DNA of 64,000 nucleotides from Tenggerimyces sp963762635 (GCA_963762635.1 CAVXLQ010000012.1:248001-312000); one strand, 5' to 3'. Positions 35,905 to 44,380 are shown, numbered from the stretch's first letter. The notes: generated from the letters alone by a model not told the origin. Numbers and translations are program-made.

Positions 35905-36713
35905 ACACGTTCGTTCGCAACGCGCGCGTCCTCCGCAGGATGACCGCGAGCGACCTCGCCCAGGCCACGGTCTACCGCGGCGCCTGGGTGATGTTCATGG
36001 TGGCCAACATCACGGTGCCGATCATCTCGTTGCTGATCTGGCGAACGGCGATCGCCAACGGCGCCAAGCTCCCCATCGACGAGAGCTACGTCACGACCTA
36101 CTTCGTGCTGTTGAGCTTCGTCACCATGGCGACCTCGTCGTGGCTGACGGGCTTCCTCGCGAACGACATCCGGCTCGGGAAGCTGTCGAGCTGGATGGTG
36201 CGGCCGGCGTCGTTGCTGGTCGGTTTCGTCGCGAACAACCTCACCGAGAAGATCCTCAAGACCGTCGCGCTCGTACCGATGATCGGCGCGCTCTGGTGGA
36301 TCTTCCGCGACTCGATGAACATCCCCGCGGGTGTCGGCCGTTGGCTGCTCTTCGCCGTCAGCGTCGCGCTCGGCGCGACGCTGGTGTTCGCGATCGACAT
36401 CCTGATCGGATCGCTCGCGTTCTGGATGGACGACGTGACCGCGCTCGCGCAGGCCCGAATGACCATCGCGAACGTGCTGTCCGGTGCGGTCGTGCCGCTC
36501 GCGTTGATGCCGGACTGGTCGCGAGATTTCGTCGACTTCCAGCCGTTCCGGTTCACCGTCTCGTTCCCGGTCGAGATCGTCGCCGGCAACCTGTCGAGCT
36601 CAGATCTCCTTGTGGGACTGGTCGTTCAGCTCGGCTACGTGGTCGTCTTCGGCGTGTTCGCCCGACTCGTCTGGATGAGTGGGCTCAAGTCGTACTCGGC
36701 GGTGGGGGCGTGA
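35901..36713 (+). CDS. ABC-2 type permease, first subunit
   Basis: This 270-residue membrane protein has about six TM helices (YRGAWVMFMVANITVPIISL, YFVLLSFVTMATSSWLTGFL). It contains the family segment GKLSSWMVRPASLLVGFVANN and the C-terminal EIVAGNLSSSDLLVGLVVQ. It is translationally coupled to the ATPase gene (ATGA) and to the second permease (TGATG), so the three form one exporter. Substrate is unknown; systems of this type in actinobacteria are uncharacterised exporters. Confidence 0.88.
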   Translation: MNTFVRNARVLRRMTASDLAQATVYRGAWVMFMVANITVPIISLLIWRTAIANGAKLPIDESYVTTYFVLLSFVTMATSSWLTGFLANDIRLGKLSSWMVRPASLLVGFVANNLTEKILKTVALVPMIGALWWIFRDSMNIPAGVGRWLLFAVSVALGATLVFAIDILIGSLAFWMDDVTALAQARMTIANVLSGAVVPLALMPDWSRDFVDFQPFRFTVSFPVEIVAGNLSSSDLLVGLVVQLGYVVVFGVFARLVWMSGLKSYSAVGA

Positions 36714-37525
36714 TGGATCGCAACTGGCTGGCCAAACAATGGCGGCACCTGAAGCTGTGGCGCCGGTTCTTCGCCCAGGCCGTCGTCCGTGAGACGCAGT
36801 TCCGGGCGCACTTCGTCAGCACCCTGGTCGTCTCCGTCGTCCAGCTCGGTCTCGGGATCGTCCCGATCCTGCTGCTGTTCGGCTTCACCTCCGACGTCCG
36901 TGGCTGGTCGCAGGCGAACGTGATCGTGCTCGTCGGGATCTTCCAGATCGTGACCGGCCTGATCGCGGCGTTCGTCGCGCCGAACCTCCACCGGATGACG
37001 AGATATCTCACCGAAGGCGAGCTCGACATCGTGCTCGTCCGCCCGGTGTCGAGCCAGTTCTACCTGACGCTGCGGTGGATCAACGTCGCGGAGCTCGGCG
37101 ACGTCGTGCTCGGCCTGGCCGTGCTCGTGTTCGGGCTGGTCTACTCCGGCGCGAGCCCGACTGCGGGGGAGATGCTGCAGACGGTCGTGCTCGCGGGCTG
37201 CGGGCTGGTTCTCCTTTCGAGCGTGTGGTCGGCGATGTCGTACCTCGCGTTCTGGCTGCAGTCGGTGAACCCGATCGGCAACATCTTCATCGAGCTGCTG
37301 GAGTCGGGGCGATACCCGCTGGCGTTCTTCCCGGTCGGAGTGCGCGCGTTCTTCACGTTCGCGTTCCCGGTCGGGTTCGCGTCGACGTTCCCGGCGCAGG
37401 CGATCCTGGGAGAGCTTGGCTGGTTACCGGTCGCCGGTGGCGTGGCCCTCTCGGTGGTCGCGGTGGTGCTCGTCCGGGCGTTGTGGCGGCTCGGTCTGAG
37501 GTCCTATGCGAGCGCCTCCAGCTGA
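36713..37525 (+). CDS. ABC-2 type permease, second subunit
   Basis: This 270-residue membrane protein has about six TM helices. It starts with an amphipathic basic segment (QWRHLKLWRRFFAQAVVRET) and has the matching family motif YLTEGELDIVLVRPVSSQFY, the counterpart of the WMVRPASLL segment in its partner. It pairs with the preceding permease as the second half of the exporter channel. The gene overlaps the upstream stop by one base. It is convergent with a GNAT gene 45 bp away. Confidence 0.88.
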   Translation: MDRNWLAKQWRHLKLWRRFFAQAVVRETQFRAHFVSTLVVSVVQLGLGIVPILLLFGFTSDVRGWSQANVIVLVGIFQIVTGLIAAFVAPNLHRMTRYLTEGELDIVLVRPVSSQFYLTLRWINVAELGDVVLGLAVLVFGLVYSGASPTAGEMLQTVVLAGCGLVLLSSVWSAMSYLAFWLQSVNPIGNIFIELLESGRYPLAFFPVGVRAFFTFAFPVGFASTFPAQAILGELGWLPVAGGVALSVVAVVLVRALWRLGLRSYASASS

Positions 37526-37570
37526 GTTTTGTCTGTCAAAGATCGCCTGACCCGCGATTGTCTTGGGCGG

Positions 37571-38122
37571 TCAAGCCGAACGTTCCGCGCCGGCCGGGTC
37601 AGTGGAACGGATCATGGCGGTGAGCTTTGGCGACTCGGGCGAGGGCTGTTGCGTGCTGATGGGGTGGTAGCCCCAACTCTCGTACAGTCTCTGGACTTTC
37701 CCGTCGCCGGCAGCGGGATTGACAAGCAGCGACACGTAGGCCTCCTGCCGGCCGCTGAGGAGCGCGTCGTGAATTCTGCGGGCGGTTCCTGTGCCTCGCC
37801 AAGGCACCCGGACCATGATCTCTTTCAGGGCGACGACGGGGACTTGGGCAAATCGGTCGGGCGCGGGTGAAGTCATGCGGGTCCACCAGCGGTTGCCCGG
37901 TTCGATCGTGTTCGCATAGGCGTAGCCCACGGGATCGGTGCCGTCGTAGGCGATCACGGCGGTCCATCCGGGTTCGGAGCCGTGCCGGTCGAGGCGCTCG
38001 CTGAACGCGGAGATGCGATAGTTCGGGTGGTTGAGTAGGTCGGCGCGCACGTCGGCGTAAATGTCGATGATCGTTTGCCGTACCTCGGCGATGTGGGTGA
38101 AGCGGCGAAGCTCGACCGTCAC
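37571..38122 (-). CDS. GNAT-family N-acetyltransferase
   Basis: This 183-residue protein (MTVELRRFTHIAEVRQTIID start) has a GNAT core with WTAVIAYDGTDPVGYAYANT (strands 2-4), the acetyl-CoA site VRVPWRGTGTARRIHDALL, and QRLYESWGYHP near the end. GTG 38122 is chosen because homologous starts lie here; the longer open frame upstream (to 38362) looks non-coding. A truncated HTH-like ORF immediately upstream overlaps it by 4 bp. Such acetyltransferases are commonly paired with small XRE regulators in actinobacteria. The substrate is unknown. Confidence 0.8.
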   Translation of the reverse strand: MTVELRRFTHIAEVRQTIIDIYADVRADLLNHPNYRISAFSERLDRHGSEPGWTAVIAYDGTDPVGYAYANTIEPGNRWWTRMTSPAPDRFAQVPVVALKEIMVRVPWRGTGTARRIHDALLSGRQEAYVSLLVNPAAGDGKVQRLYESWGYHPISTQQPSPESPKLTAMIRSTDPAGAERSA

Positions 38123-38235
38123 GTGGGGATCCTCAATGTGTCGTGAATGTAGGACGTCCAGGCCTGGATTGCGACGTCCCCTGGAGCGATCAGGGCGCGT
38201 CCGGCCATCGCCTGACGAAGCGACGTGTTCGCCAT
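38119..38235 (-). pseudogene. Possible remnant of an XRE-type HTH gene
   Basis: This ORF of 38 residues starts MANTSLRQAMAGRALIAPGD, like the first helices of small actinobacterial XRE regulators. It then loses similarity and stops (ACGTGA) where it overlaps the GNAT start. A normal gene of this type would be at least 70 residues. It may be a truncated remnant or a short coupled leader; the resemblance is weak. Confidence 0.3.
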
Positions 38236-38505
38236 GCCCACGGTAGAGGCGACGGCAACGGCGGCCCGCCAGCTCGGCCCCCAGACGGATCCCTGCGGCA
38301 TCACCAGCTGCATCACCCGTGATCGCGCTCATCGCGATCACACCCGCAACCACGACCGCCAACCAGCCATGCCGGACCGGCCAAGACGCCGCGCGTCCCT
38401 TGCTGCGGAAGCCGCCGCTGTTTGGCAGACACGACCTGTTTGTCGATTCGTGCCGACTCGAACGTCATCGCTGGTGACACGATAGGCACGACTTGGAGGT
38501 ACGCC
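38236..38505. other. Intergenic region without a supported gene
   Basis: This 270-bp stretch lies between the divergent HTH remnant/GNAT unit and the DGPF gene. Open frames on both strands here lack coding character and ribosome binding sites. The only clear element is GGAGG at 38495-38499, which serves the DGPF gene. It probably holds the promoter of the DGPF-sigma operon, though I cannot place -35/-10 boxes with confidence. Confidence 0.5.
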
Positions 38506-38844
38506 GTGGAGTTCCTGATCCTGCTGTACGGAGACGAGAAGGGCGAGGAAGCCCTGCCCAAGGAGGAGCTGCGGGCGATCACGCAGCGGCACCACGAGTA
38601 CGGCGCGCTGCTACGCGCCGAGGGCAAGTTGGTCTACGGCACGGGCCTGCGGGGGAGTGACAGCGCGACCACGCTTCGGCGAGGGAACGGGCAGATCACC
38701 GACGGCCCGTACGCCGACACCAAGGAGCAGATCGGCGGGTTCTACCTCGTCGAATGCGCCGAACTGGACGAGGCGATGGAGATCGCGAAGAAGGTGCCGG
38801 ACAGCCCGGGGCTGACGCTCGAGATCAGGCCGACTGGCGGGTGA
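38506..38844 (+). CDS. YCII/DGPF-domain protein
   Basis: This 112-residue protein has the DGPF signature as DGPYADTKEQIGGFYLVE within a YCII-like ferredoxin fold (MEFLILLYGDEKGEEALPKE start). The start is GTG 38506 with GGAGG 6 nt upstream. Its stop overlaps the ECF sigma gene (GTGA). DGPF proteins accompany ECF42-type sigma factors throughout actinobacteria and are probably their regulatory targets or partners; their biochemical role is unsettled. Confidence 0.9.
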   Translation: MEFLILLYGDEKGEEALPKEELRAITQRHHEYGALLRAEGKLVYGTGLRGSDSATTLRRGNGQITDGPYADTKEQIGGFYLVECAELDEAMEIAKKVPDSPGLTLEIRPTGG

Positions 38845-40100
38845 GCATCGGGTCGGCGGCGGCGGTCGAGCAGGCGTTCCTCGAACACTGGGGGCGCCTG
38901 CTCGCGCTGCTCGTCCGGCAGCTGCGCAGCCTCGACATCGCCGAGGAGGCGCTGGCGGACGCGTTCGAACGGGCGGTGCGGCACTGGGCCGCGGACGGCG
39001 TACCGGACCGCCCGGAGGCGTGGCTGCACACCGCGGCGAAGCGGCGGGCGGTCGACCTGATGCGGCGCGAGCAGACGTTGGTGCGGAAGCTGCCGTTGCT
39101 CACCGTCGATGCCGTGGACTCGTCCGATCCCGTTGACCTGTTGGACGTCGAGGTCGAGGAGGATCCGTCCACGATCCCGGACGAACGGCTTCGCATGCTG
39201 TTCACCTGCTGCCACCCGGCGTTGGCGCTGGAGTCCCGGATCGCGCTGACACTGCGGATGGTGGCGGGGCTGACGACGCCGGAGATCGCGCGTTCGTTCC
39301 TCGTGTCGGAGCCGACGATGGCGGCGCGGATCACGCGGGCGAAGAAGAAGATCGCCTCGGCCGGCATTCCGTATCGCGTGCCGTCCGATGCCGAGCTGCC
39401 GCCGCGGCTGGGCGGGGTGCTGGCAGTGCTCTACCTGGTGTTCACCGAGGGGCACTCGGCGTCGTCGGGGCCTTTGCCGGTGCGCGGGAACCTTTGCGAC
39501 GAGGCGATCCGGCTGTTGCGCGTGGTGGTGTCGTTGCTGCCTTCGTCGCCTGAGCCGCTGGCCCTGCTGGCGTTGACTCTGCTGCAACACTCGCGGCGGG
39601 ACGCGCGGACGGACTCGGCCGGTCGGCTGGTGTTGCTGGCGGATCAGGACCGGTCGCTCTGGCATCGTGCGGAGATCTCCGAGGGGGTGGCGTTGCTGCG
39701 CCAGGCGGCCGCGTTCGGGGCGGTGTCGCCGTACCTGCTGCAGGCGGCGATCGCCGCCGAGCACGCCTCGGCCCCGACGGCAGCGGAGACGGACTGGCTG
39801 GCGATCGCCTTGCTGTACGAGGAGTTGGAGGCTCTGACGGGATCTCCGGTCGTCCGCCTGAACCGCGCGGTCGCCGTGGCCGAGACCGCTGGCCCCGCAC
39901 CCGCGTTGGCCTTGCTGGACGGCCTGGACGAACGCCTCGGCGCCTACCACCTCCTCCCAGCCACTCGCGCCGACCTCCTCCGCCGCCTCGGCGAGCCCGA
40001 AGCCGCCCGAGCCGCCTACACCAGGGCACTGGAGCTCGCCGGCAACGCCGCCGACCGCGCCTTCCTCACCCAACGCCTCGCCGAGCTCGACAAACCTTGA
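38841..40100 (+). CDS. ECF-type RNA polymerase sigma factor, ECF42-like with C-terminal extension
   Basis: This 419-residue protein has sigma region 2 (LRSLDIAEEALADAFERAVR, DRPEAWLHTAAKRRAVDLMR) and region 4 (LRMVAGLTTPEIARSFLVSE, TMAARITRAKKKI). A helical TPR-like extension of about 230 residues follows (YRVPSDAELPPRLGGVLAVL onward, AETDWLAIALLYEELEAL). The extension and the coupled DGPF gene define the ECF42 group. These sigma factors have no anti-sigma gene; the extension controls activity. GTG 38841 overlaps the DGPF stop by GTGA. The signal and regulon are unknown. Confidence 0.9.
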   Translation: MSIGSAAAVEQAFLEHWGRLLALLVRQLRSLDIAEEALADAFERAVRHWAADGVPDRPEAWLHTAAKRRAVDLMRREQTLVRKLPLLTVDAVDSSDPVDLLDVEVEEDPSTIPDERLRMLFTCCHPALALESRIALTLRMVAGLTTPEIARSFLVSEPTMAARITRAKKKIASAGIPYRVPSDAELPPRLGGVLAVLYLVFTEGHSASSGPLPVRGNLCDEAIRLLRVVVSLLPSSPEPLALLALTLLQHSRRDARTDSAGRLVLLADQDRSLWHRAEISEGVALLRQAAAFGAVSPYLLQAAIAAEHASAPTAAETDWLAIALLYEELEALTGSPVVRLNRAVAVAETAGPAPALALLDGLDERLGAYHLLPATRADLLRRLGEPEAARAAYTRALELAGNAADRAFLTQRLAELDKP

Positions 40101-40125
40101 TGGTCCCCGGGCACCAGTGCGGGAT

Positions 40126-40899
40126 ATGGCCTGGGACGTTTGGCCGGTGACGACCTGGTTGCTCACCCAGCTTGCCGGCGAACTGCCCACCGTCGTTGTC
40201 GCGTCGGTGGCGGCGTTCGGGCTCGCGGTGCTGTCGGCGGTTGCCGGGTTCGGCGGTGGGGTTCTGCTGCTGCCGGTGTTCACCGTGTTGTTCGGGCTCC
40301 GCGCCGCGGTCCCGATGCTCACGCTGACGCAGCTGTCCAGTAACGCCTCGCGGGTCTGGCTCAACCGACACGAGCTGCGCTGGCCGCTGATCGGCTGGTT
40401 CGCGATCGGTGCCGTGCCCTGTGCCGTCGCCGGCGGAATCCTGCTCGCCCACGCCCCGCTTGCGCCCCTGAAACGCGTCCTCGGAGTGTTCCTGATCGGG
40501 GTGGTGATCTGGCGGCGAGTTCGACGGCGATCTCGGACGCCGGCGCCTCCCGTCTTCGCCGCGGTCGGCGCCGGCTCAGGGCTCGGTTCAGCGTTGCTCG
40601 GCTCGGTCGGCCCGCTGACGGCACCGTTCTTCCTCGCTGCCGGCCTCACCCGAGCCGCCTACATCGGCACCGAAGCCGCTAGCGCGTTGACCATGCACCT
40701 CACCAAGCTCGCGACCTACGGCGCCGGCGACCTTCTGACCCGCTACGTGCTCCTCTACGGCGCCGTCCTCACCCCGGCGACGCTGCTCGGCGCCTGGCTC
40801 GGCAAGAAGATCGTCAACCGCGTCGACGACCGCGTCTTCGTTCTCCTGGTCGAAATCGGCCTGCTCGCCGCCGGCGTACTCTTCCTCGTCGGTGGCTGA
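40126..40899 (+). CDS. TauE/SafE-family sulfite/organosulfur exporter-like permease
   Basis: This 257-residue membrane protein has about eight TM segments in two repeated halves with the family glycine motifs (SAVAGFGGGVLLLPVFTVLF and VGAGSGLGSALLGSVGPLTA). TauE/SafE proteins move small anions such as sulfite or sulfoacetate. The start is uncertain: GTG 40117, ATG 40126 or GTG 40147, none with a clear ribosome site. It starts 25 nt after the sigma gene but without coupling. A link to the sulfite operon at 57 kb is only thematic. Confidence 0.82.
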   Translation: MAWDVWPVTTWLLTQLAGELPTVVVASVAAFGLAVLSAVAGFGGGVLLLPVFTVLFGLRAAVPMLTLTQLSSNASRVWLNRHELRWPLIGWFAIGAVPCAVAGGILLAHAPLAPLKRVLGVFLIGVVIWRRVRRRSRTPAPPVFAAVGAGSGLGSALLGSVGPLTAPFFLAAGLTRAAYIGTEAASALTMHLTKLATYGAGDLLTRYVLLYGAVLTPATLLGAWLGKKIVNRVDDRVFVLLVEIGLLAAGVLFLVGG

Positions 40900-40978
40900 A
40901 GCCCATGGCCGCGCAACGCGCCGTCCCGGCAGCGAGCAGGGGTGCTCGCTGCCGGGGGCCGGAGCTCGACCGTGCCGG

Positions 40979-41506
40979 CTAGGCCGGGTCGCCGTTCGCG
41001 ACCTTCTCTAACGTCTCCGGATCCTTGTGCTCGATCAGGTGCAGGCAGGGGACACCGAGCTTGCGGCGGGCCTTCGAGGTCCAGTCCAAGTGGAAGAACT
41101 CCGCTACCACGTGGGGCCGCGTGAGGATGACCACCTCGGCGGCGCTGCGATCTCGTACCGTCTCGAACAGGGCCTCGACCGGGTCCTTCGACGTCACGTG
41201 CCCGCTCGCATCGCAGCCGTGTGCGTGCAGTACGTCGACGCTCTTCGTCAAGGCAGCCTTGCTGCGTTCGACGATCTCCCGTTGGATCTGGGCGAGGTCG
41301 ACGTCGGGGAAGTTCAGCGCCGACGTAGCGAGCACCTCACTCGCCGCGATCGAACCGAGCGCCGACTCCACCCGAGCCGAGGCGTCCTCGACCGGGATGA
41401 TCACGTGCACATGCGCGGGTTCGTTCGAAACCGAGTACAGCTCCGCGACCTGGTGCGCGTCGACGTGGGATATGGGTTTCTCGATGAGGAGAACGATGTC
41501 GTACAA
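40979..41506 (-). CDS. Alpha/beta protein resembling universal-stress proteins
   Basis: This 175-residue protein starts with TTG, supported by GGAGGAGG 6 nt upstream. It alternates strands and helices (MYDIVLLIEKPISHVDAHQV start; AEVVILTRPHVVAEFF; GVPCLHLIEH at the end), resembling the Rossmann-like UspA fold without its ATP-loop glycines. It has no signal or TM segment. It is probably cytoplasmic; a stress-related role is only an inference from fold. It stands alone, 104 bp from the TetR gene. Confidence 0.55.
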   Translation of the reverse strand: MYDIVLLIEKPISHVDAHQVAELYSVSNEPAHVHVIIPVEDASARVESALGSIAASEVLATSALNFPDVDLAQIQREIVERSKAALTKSVDVLHAHGCDASGHVTSKDPVEALFETVRDRSAAEVVILTRPHVVAEFFHLDWTSKARRKLGVPCLHLIEHKDPETLEKVANGDPA

Positions 41507-41610
41507 GGTGCACCTCCTCCGTGCATCCGTGCAGTGGCGCTCATCGTCCCGCGCCAGCCGGCCGTTGGGAAGCCAGAGCGTACTGCCTTGTCCTTACCGA
41601 TACCCAAGAA

Positions 41611-42186
41611 TCACCGTTGACCCTGCCAACGAAGTCCATCGAAAACGATTTCCAAGGTTCTCGCCTTCACTTCGTGGTCCCAACCGGCGTGTTCGGCGGC
41701 TCGCGAAGCTCCGATCAGCAGTGGGTAGAGCTCGGCGACCCGGACGTCGGCACGGACCGCGTGGGCCTGCTGCGCGCGGCGCAGGAGGGTGGCCAGCGCC
41801 GTACGCAGCCGGTCTCCGGCCGGTGACGTCGCGACCTGGACGTTGACGCCCGCCTGGGTCAGCGCGTCCACGATCGCGTTCTTCGTGGCCGCCTCGTCGA
41901 CGACCCGGGTGAAGAACGCGAAGAACGCCCGCCCGGCGTTCTCCGCGGTGACCGACGCCTCCGCCTCGGTGGCGAGCCGGTCGATGCGCTGCAGGAACAC
42001 CGCCTCGAGCAGCGACTCCTTGGTCGGGAAGTGCCGGAACACCGTGCCGATGCCGACGCCCGCGGTCCGAGCGATCTCCTCGGTCGACGCGCCTGTTCCC
42101 TGCGCCTCGAACACCGCCTCGGCCGCCGCCAGCACCTTCCCGCGGTTGCGTTGGGCGTCGGCGCGCAGCGGTCGGTCCGGCGGCAT
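41611..42186 (-). CDS. TetR-family transcriptional repressor
   Basis: This 191-residue protein has the TetR HTH (RNRGKVLAAAEAVFEAQGTG, TAGVGIGTVFRHFPTKESLL, residues ~12-55) and a helical ligand domain. It is divergent from a SnoaL-like gene. The 93-bp gap contains two GGAGT-n4-ACTCC palindromes, one inside a promoter spacer, so it very probably represses that gene and perhaps itself. The start is ATG 42186; open frame upstream of that is a shadow of the SnoaL gene. The inducer is unknown. Confidence 0.92.
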   Translation of the reverse strand: MPPDRPLRADAQRNRGKVLAAAEAVFEAQGTGASTEEIARTAGVGIGTVFRHFPTKESLLEAVFLQRIDRLATEAEASVTAENAGRAFFAFFTRVVDEAATKNAIVDALTQAGVNVQVATSPAGDRLRTALATLLRRAQQAHAVRADVRVAELYPLLIGASRAAEHAGWDHEVKARTLEIVFDGLRWQGQR

Positions 42187-42207
42187 CGGCTCATCGCCTC
42201 CCGTCCG

Positions 42208-42237
42208 TTGACAAACGGAGTCACCACTCCGTAACGT
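42208..42237 (+). promoter_or_regulatory. Sigma-70-type promoter for the SnoaL-like gene
   Basis: TTGACA (42208-42213) and TAACGT (42232-42237) are separated by 18 bp, and the first TetR palindrome fills the spacer. The start codon of the SnoaL-like gene is 42 bp beyond the -10 box. This is the clearest promoter in the window. Confidence 0.65.
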
Positions 42238-42257
42238 CGATCTGGAGTCTTCACTCC
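42216..42257. promoter_or_regulatory. Twin TetR operators, GGAGT-n4-ACTCC
   Basis: Site 1 is CGGAGT-CACC-ACTCCG (42216-42231). Site 2 is GGAGT-CTTC-ACTCC (42244-42257). Both have perfect arms, and their centres are 27 bp apart, close to 2.5 helical turns. Site 1 occupies the -35/-10 spacer and site 2 lies just past the expected transcription start, a layout that would block RNA polymerase. Confidence 0.7.
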
Positions 42258-42279
42258 GAATTCTAGCTGGAGGTGTCCG

Positions 42280-42690
42280 ATGTCCGCGCTCACACCGCGT
42301 GAGGTGTTCGACCAGCAGCACCAACGCGTGCTCGCCCGCGACATGAACGGCCAGGCCGACCTGTTCGCCGCCGACGGGGTCTGGGAGTTCCCGTTCGCGC
42401 CAGCCGGGATGCCGAAGCGGCTCTCGGGCCGCGACGCCATCCGCGCGTGGTCGGTCGCGGCCGTCGAGGCGCCGGTCCGCGCTGGCCGGGTCCTGACGAG
42501 CTACGACGTACGCGCTCTGCACGAGACTGCTGACCCCGAGGTGATCGTGGTCGAGTTCGACCTGTGCGGCGAGGCCGCGGGGACGCCGTTGCGGCTGCCG
42601 TACATCCAGGTGTTCCGGATCCGGGACGGCGAGATCGCGAGCCTGCGCGACTACTTCAGCGCGGAGACCGTGGCGGCGTTGTCGGAATGA
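42280..42690 (+). CDS. SnoaL-like / NTF2-fold protein
   Basis: This 136-residue protein has the SnoaL-type NTF2 fold (REVFDQQHQRVLARDMNGQA, LFAADGVWEFPFAPAGMP, IQVFRIRDGEIASLRDYFS). Such proteins range from polyketide cyclases and ketosteroid isomerase-like enzymes to non-catalytic binders. TetR control suggests detoxification of a small hydrophobic compound, as an inference. GGAGG precedes ATG 42280. The ligase gene starts 3 nt after its stop, so the two may be co-transcribed. Confidence 0.85.
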   Translation: MSALTPREVFDQQHQRVLARDMNGQADLFAADGVWEFPFAPAGMPKRLSGRDAIRAWSVAAVEAPVRAGRVLTSYDVRALHETADPEVIVVEFDLCGEAAGTPLRLPYIQVFRIRDGEIASLRDYFSAETVAALSE

Positions 42691-42693
42691 GCC

Positions 42694-43779
42694 ATGATGG
42701 GGCGCATGCAGCTTCCCGTCATGCCGCCGGTATCACCGATGCTGGCGAAGCCGATCAAGCAGATTCCCCAGGGCGAGCACAGCTTCGAGCCCAAGTGGGA
42801 CGGGTTCCGGTCGATCATCTTCCGGGACGGCGGCGAGGTCGAGGTCGGCAGCCGGAACGAGAAGCCGATGACGCGGTACTTCCCCGAGGTCGTCGAGGCC
42901 GTCCTGGCGAACTTCCCCGACCGTGCCGTGATCGACGGCGAGATCGTCGTGGACGACGCGAGTGGCCAGCGGCTGGACTTCGACGCGCTGCAGCAGCGCA
43001 TCCACCCGGCCGCGAGCCGGGTGAAGCTGCTCTCGGAGCAGACGCCGGCGCGGTTCGTCGCGTTCGACCTGCTGGCGCTGGGTGACGAGGACCTGACCGA
43101 ACGCCCGTTCGCCGAGCGCCGCGCCCGGCTCGAGGAAGCGCTGGCGAACGCCAAGCCGCCGATCCACCTCACGCCGACCACGACGGACCGGGACGTGGCC
43201 GACCGCTGGTTCCGGCAGTTCGAGGGCGCGGGGCTCGACGGTGTGATCGCCAAGCCGCTGGACTGCCTGTACGAACCCGACAAGCGGGTGATGTTCAAGA
43301 TCAAGCACGAGCGCACCGCGGACTGCGTCGTCGCCGGCTACCGCGTGCACAAGAGCGGAGAGGACCGGATCGGGTCGCTGCTGTTGGGTCTCTACAACGG
43401 CTCGGGTGACCTCGCGAGCGTGGGCGTGATCGGCGCGTTCCCGCTGGAGCGGCGCAAGGAGCTGTTCGTCGAGATGCAGGAGCTCGTGACGACGTTCGAC
43501 GACCACCCCTGGAACTGGGCGAAGCAGGAGGAGGGCGCGCGGACGCCGCGGAAGAACGAGTACAGCCGGTGGAACAACGGCAAGGACCTCTCGTTCATCC
43601 CGCTGCGGCCGGAGCGCGTCGTCGAGGTGCGGTACGACCACATGGAGGGCGTGCGGTTCCGGCACACCGCGCAGTTCGTGCGGTGGCGCGAGGACCGTAC
43701 GCCGGAGTCGTGCACGTACGAGCAGCTGGAGGAGCCGGTGCGCTTCGACCTCGGCGAGGTGCTGGGGCTGAAGAGCTGA
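42694..43779 (+). CDS. ligC: ATP-dependent DNA ligase, LigC-like
   Basis: This 361-residue ligase has the adenylation motif EPKWDGFRS (active-site Lys near residue 32), motif III FVAFDLLAL, motif IV GLDGVIAKPL and motif V MFKIKHERTADCVV, followed by an OB-fold. Length and the N-terminal PPVSPMLAKP fit LigC-type ligases, used in alternative end-joining or base-excision repair. Start may be ATG 42694 or ATG 42706 (GGGG just upstream). The nearest partner in function is the LigD-like polymerase at 21.6 kb. No Ku gene is present here. Confidence 0.92.
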   Translation: MMGRMQLPVMPPVSPMLAKPIKQIPQGEHSFEPKWDGFRSIIFRDGGEVEVGSRNEKPMTRYFPEVVEAVLANFPDRAVIDGEIVVDDASGQRLDFDALQQRIHPAASRVKLLSEQTPARFVAFDLLALGDEDLTERPFAERRARLEEALANAKPPIHLTPTTTDRDVADRWFRQFEGAGLDGVIAKPLDCLYEPDKRVMFKIKHERTADCVVAGYRVHKSGEDRIGSLLLGLYNGSGDLASVGVIGAFPLERRKELFVEMQELVTTFDDHPWNWAKQEEGARTPRKNEYSRWNNGKDLSFIPLRPERVVEVRYDHMEGVRFRHTAQFVRWREDRTPESCTYEQLEEPVRFDLGEVLGLKS

Positions 43780-43837
43780 CCGATGAGTTTCCGCGTGGGA
43801 GTCGTCAGTACGGGCGACCACTGACCGAAGGAGACTC

Positions 43838-44380
43838 ATGGCGAAGCTGCTGTACTCGGCCGCGATGTCGCTCGACGGGTTCATCACCGGCCCGGACGGC
43901 GACATGTCCTGGCTGGGCGAGTTCGACGGCCCGAACCCGCTGATGGACGACCTCGTCCCCCAGATCGGCGCGATCCTCGCGGGAGCGGGCACGGCGCGCG
44001 GCGACAACCCGAACGCCGGCGACCCGGACAAGGAAGGCGCCTTCAGCGGCGCGTACCACGGGCCCGAGTTCGTGCTGACCCACAAGCCGCCTTCGCCACC
44101 GAAGCCGGGCGTGACGTACGTCGGCGACCTCGTCTCCGCGATCGTCGCGTCCAAGGAGGCGGCGGGCGACAGGTACGTGAACGTGCTGGGCGCGAACGTG
44201 GCCAAGCAGTGCATCGAGGCCGGCGAGCTCGACGAGATCCTCATCCTGCTGCTCCCCGTCATGCTCGGCGACGGCGTCCGCCTGTTCAGCGAGCCGGGCG
44301 GGCGCAAGGTCCGGCTGGAGCACGTGACCCGCAGCACGGTCGACCGCGCGACGAACCTCTGGTACCGCGTCGTCTACTAG
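43838..44380 (+). CDS. Dihydrofolate reductase-fold (RibD C-terminal-like) oxidoreductase
   Basis: This 180-residue protein starts MAKLLYSAAMSLDGFITGPD, the common opening of DHFR/RibD-C family proteins in actinobacteria, and has VNVLGANVAKQCIEAGELDE and LLPVMLGDGVRLF. It should bind NADPH; true DHFR or riboflavin roles are unlikely as key residues are not conserved. GGAG precedes the start. It is probably a stand-alone reductase of unknown substrate. Confidence 0.87.
   Translation: MAKLLYSAAMSLDGFITGPDGDMSWLGEFDGPNPLMDDLVPQIGAILAGAGTARGDNPNAGDPDKEGAFSGAYHGPEFVLTHKPPSPPKPGVTYVGDLVSAIVASKEAAGDRYVNVLGANVAKQCIEAGELDEILILLLPVMLGDGVRLFSEPGGRKVRLEHVTRSTVDRATNLWYRVVY

Noticed and set aside
41520..41610. 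Small gene between the UspA-like and TetR genes
   Set aside because: Open frames here are short, antisense to neighbours or without ribosome sites; no family resemblance.
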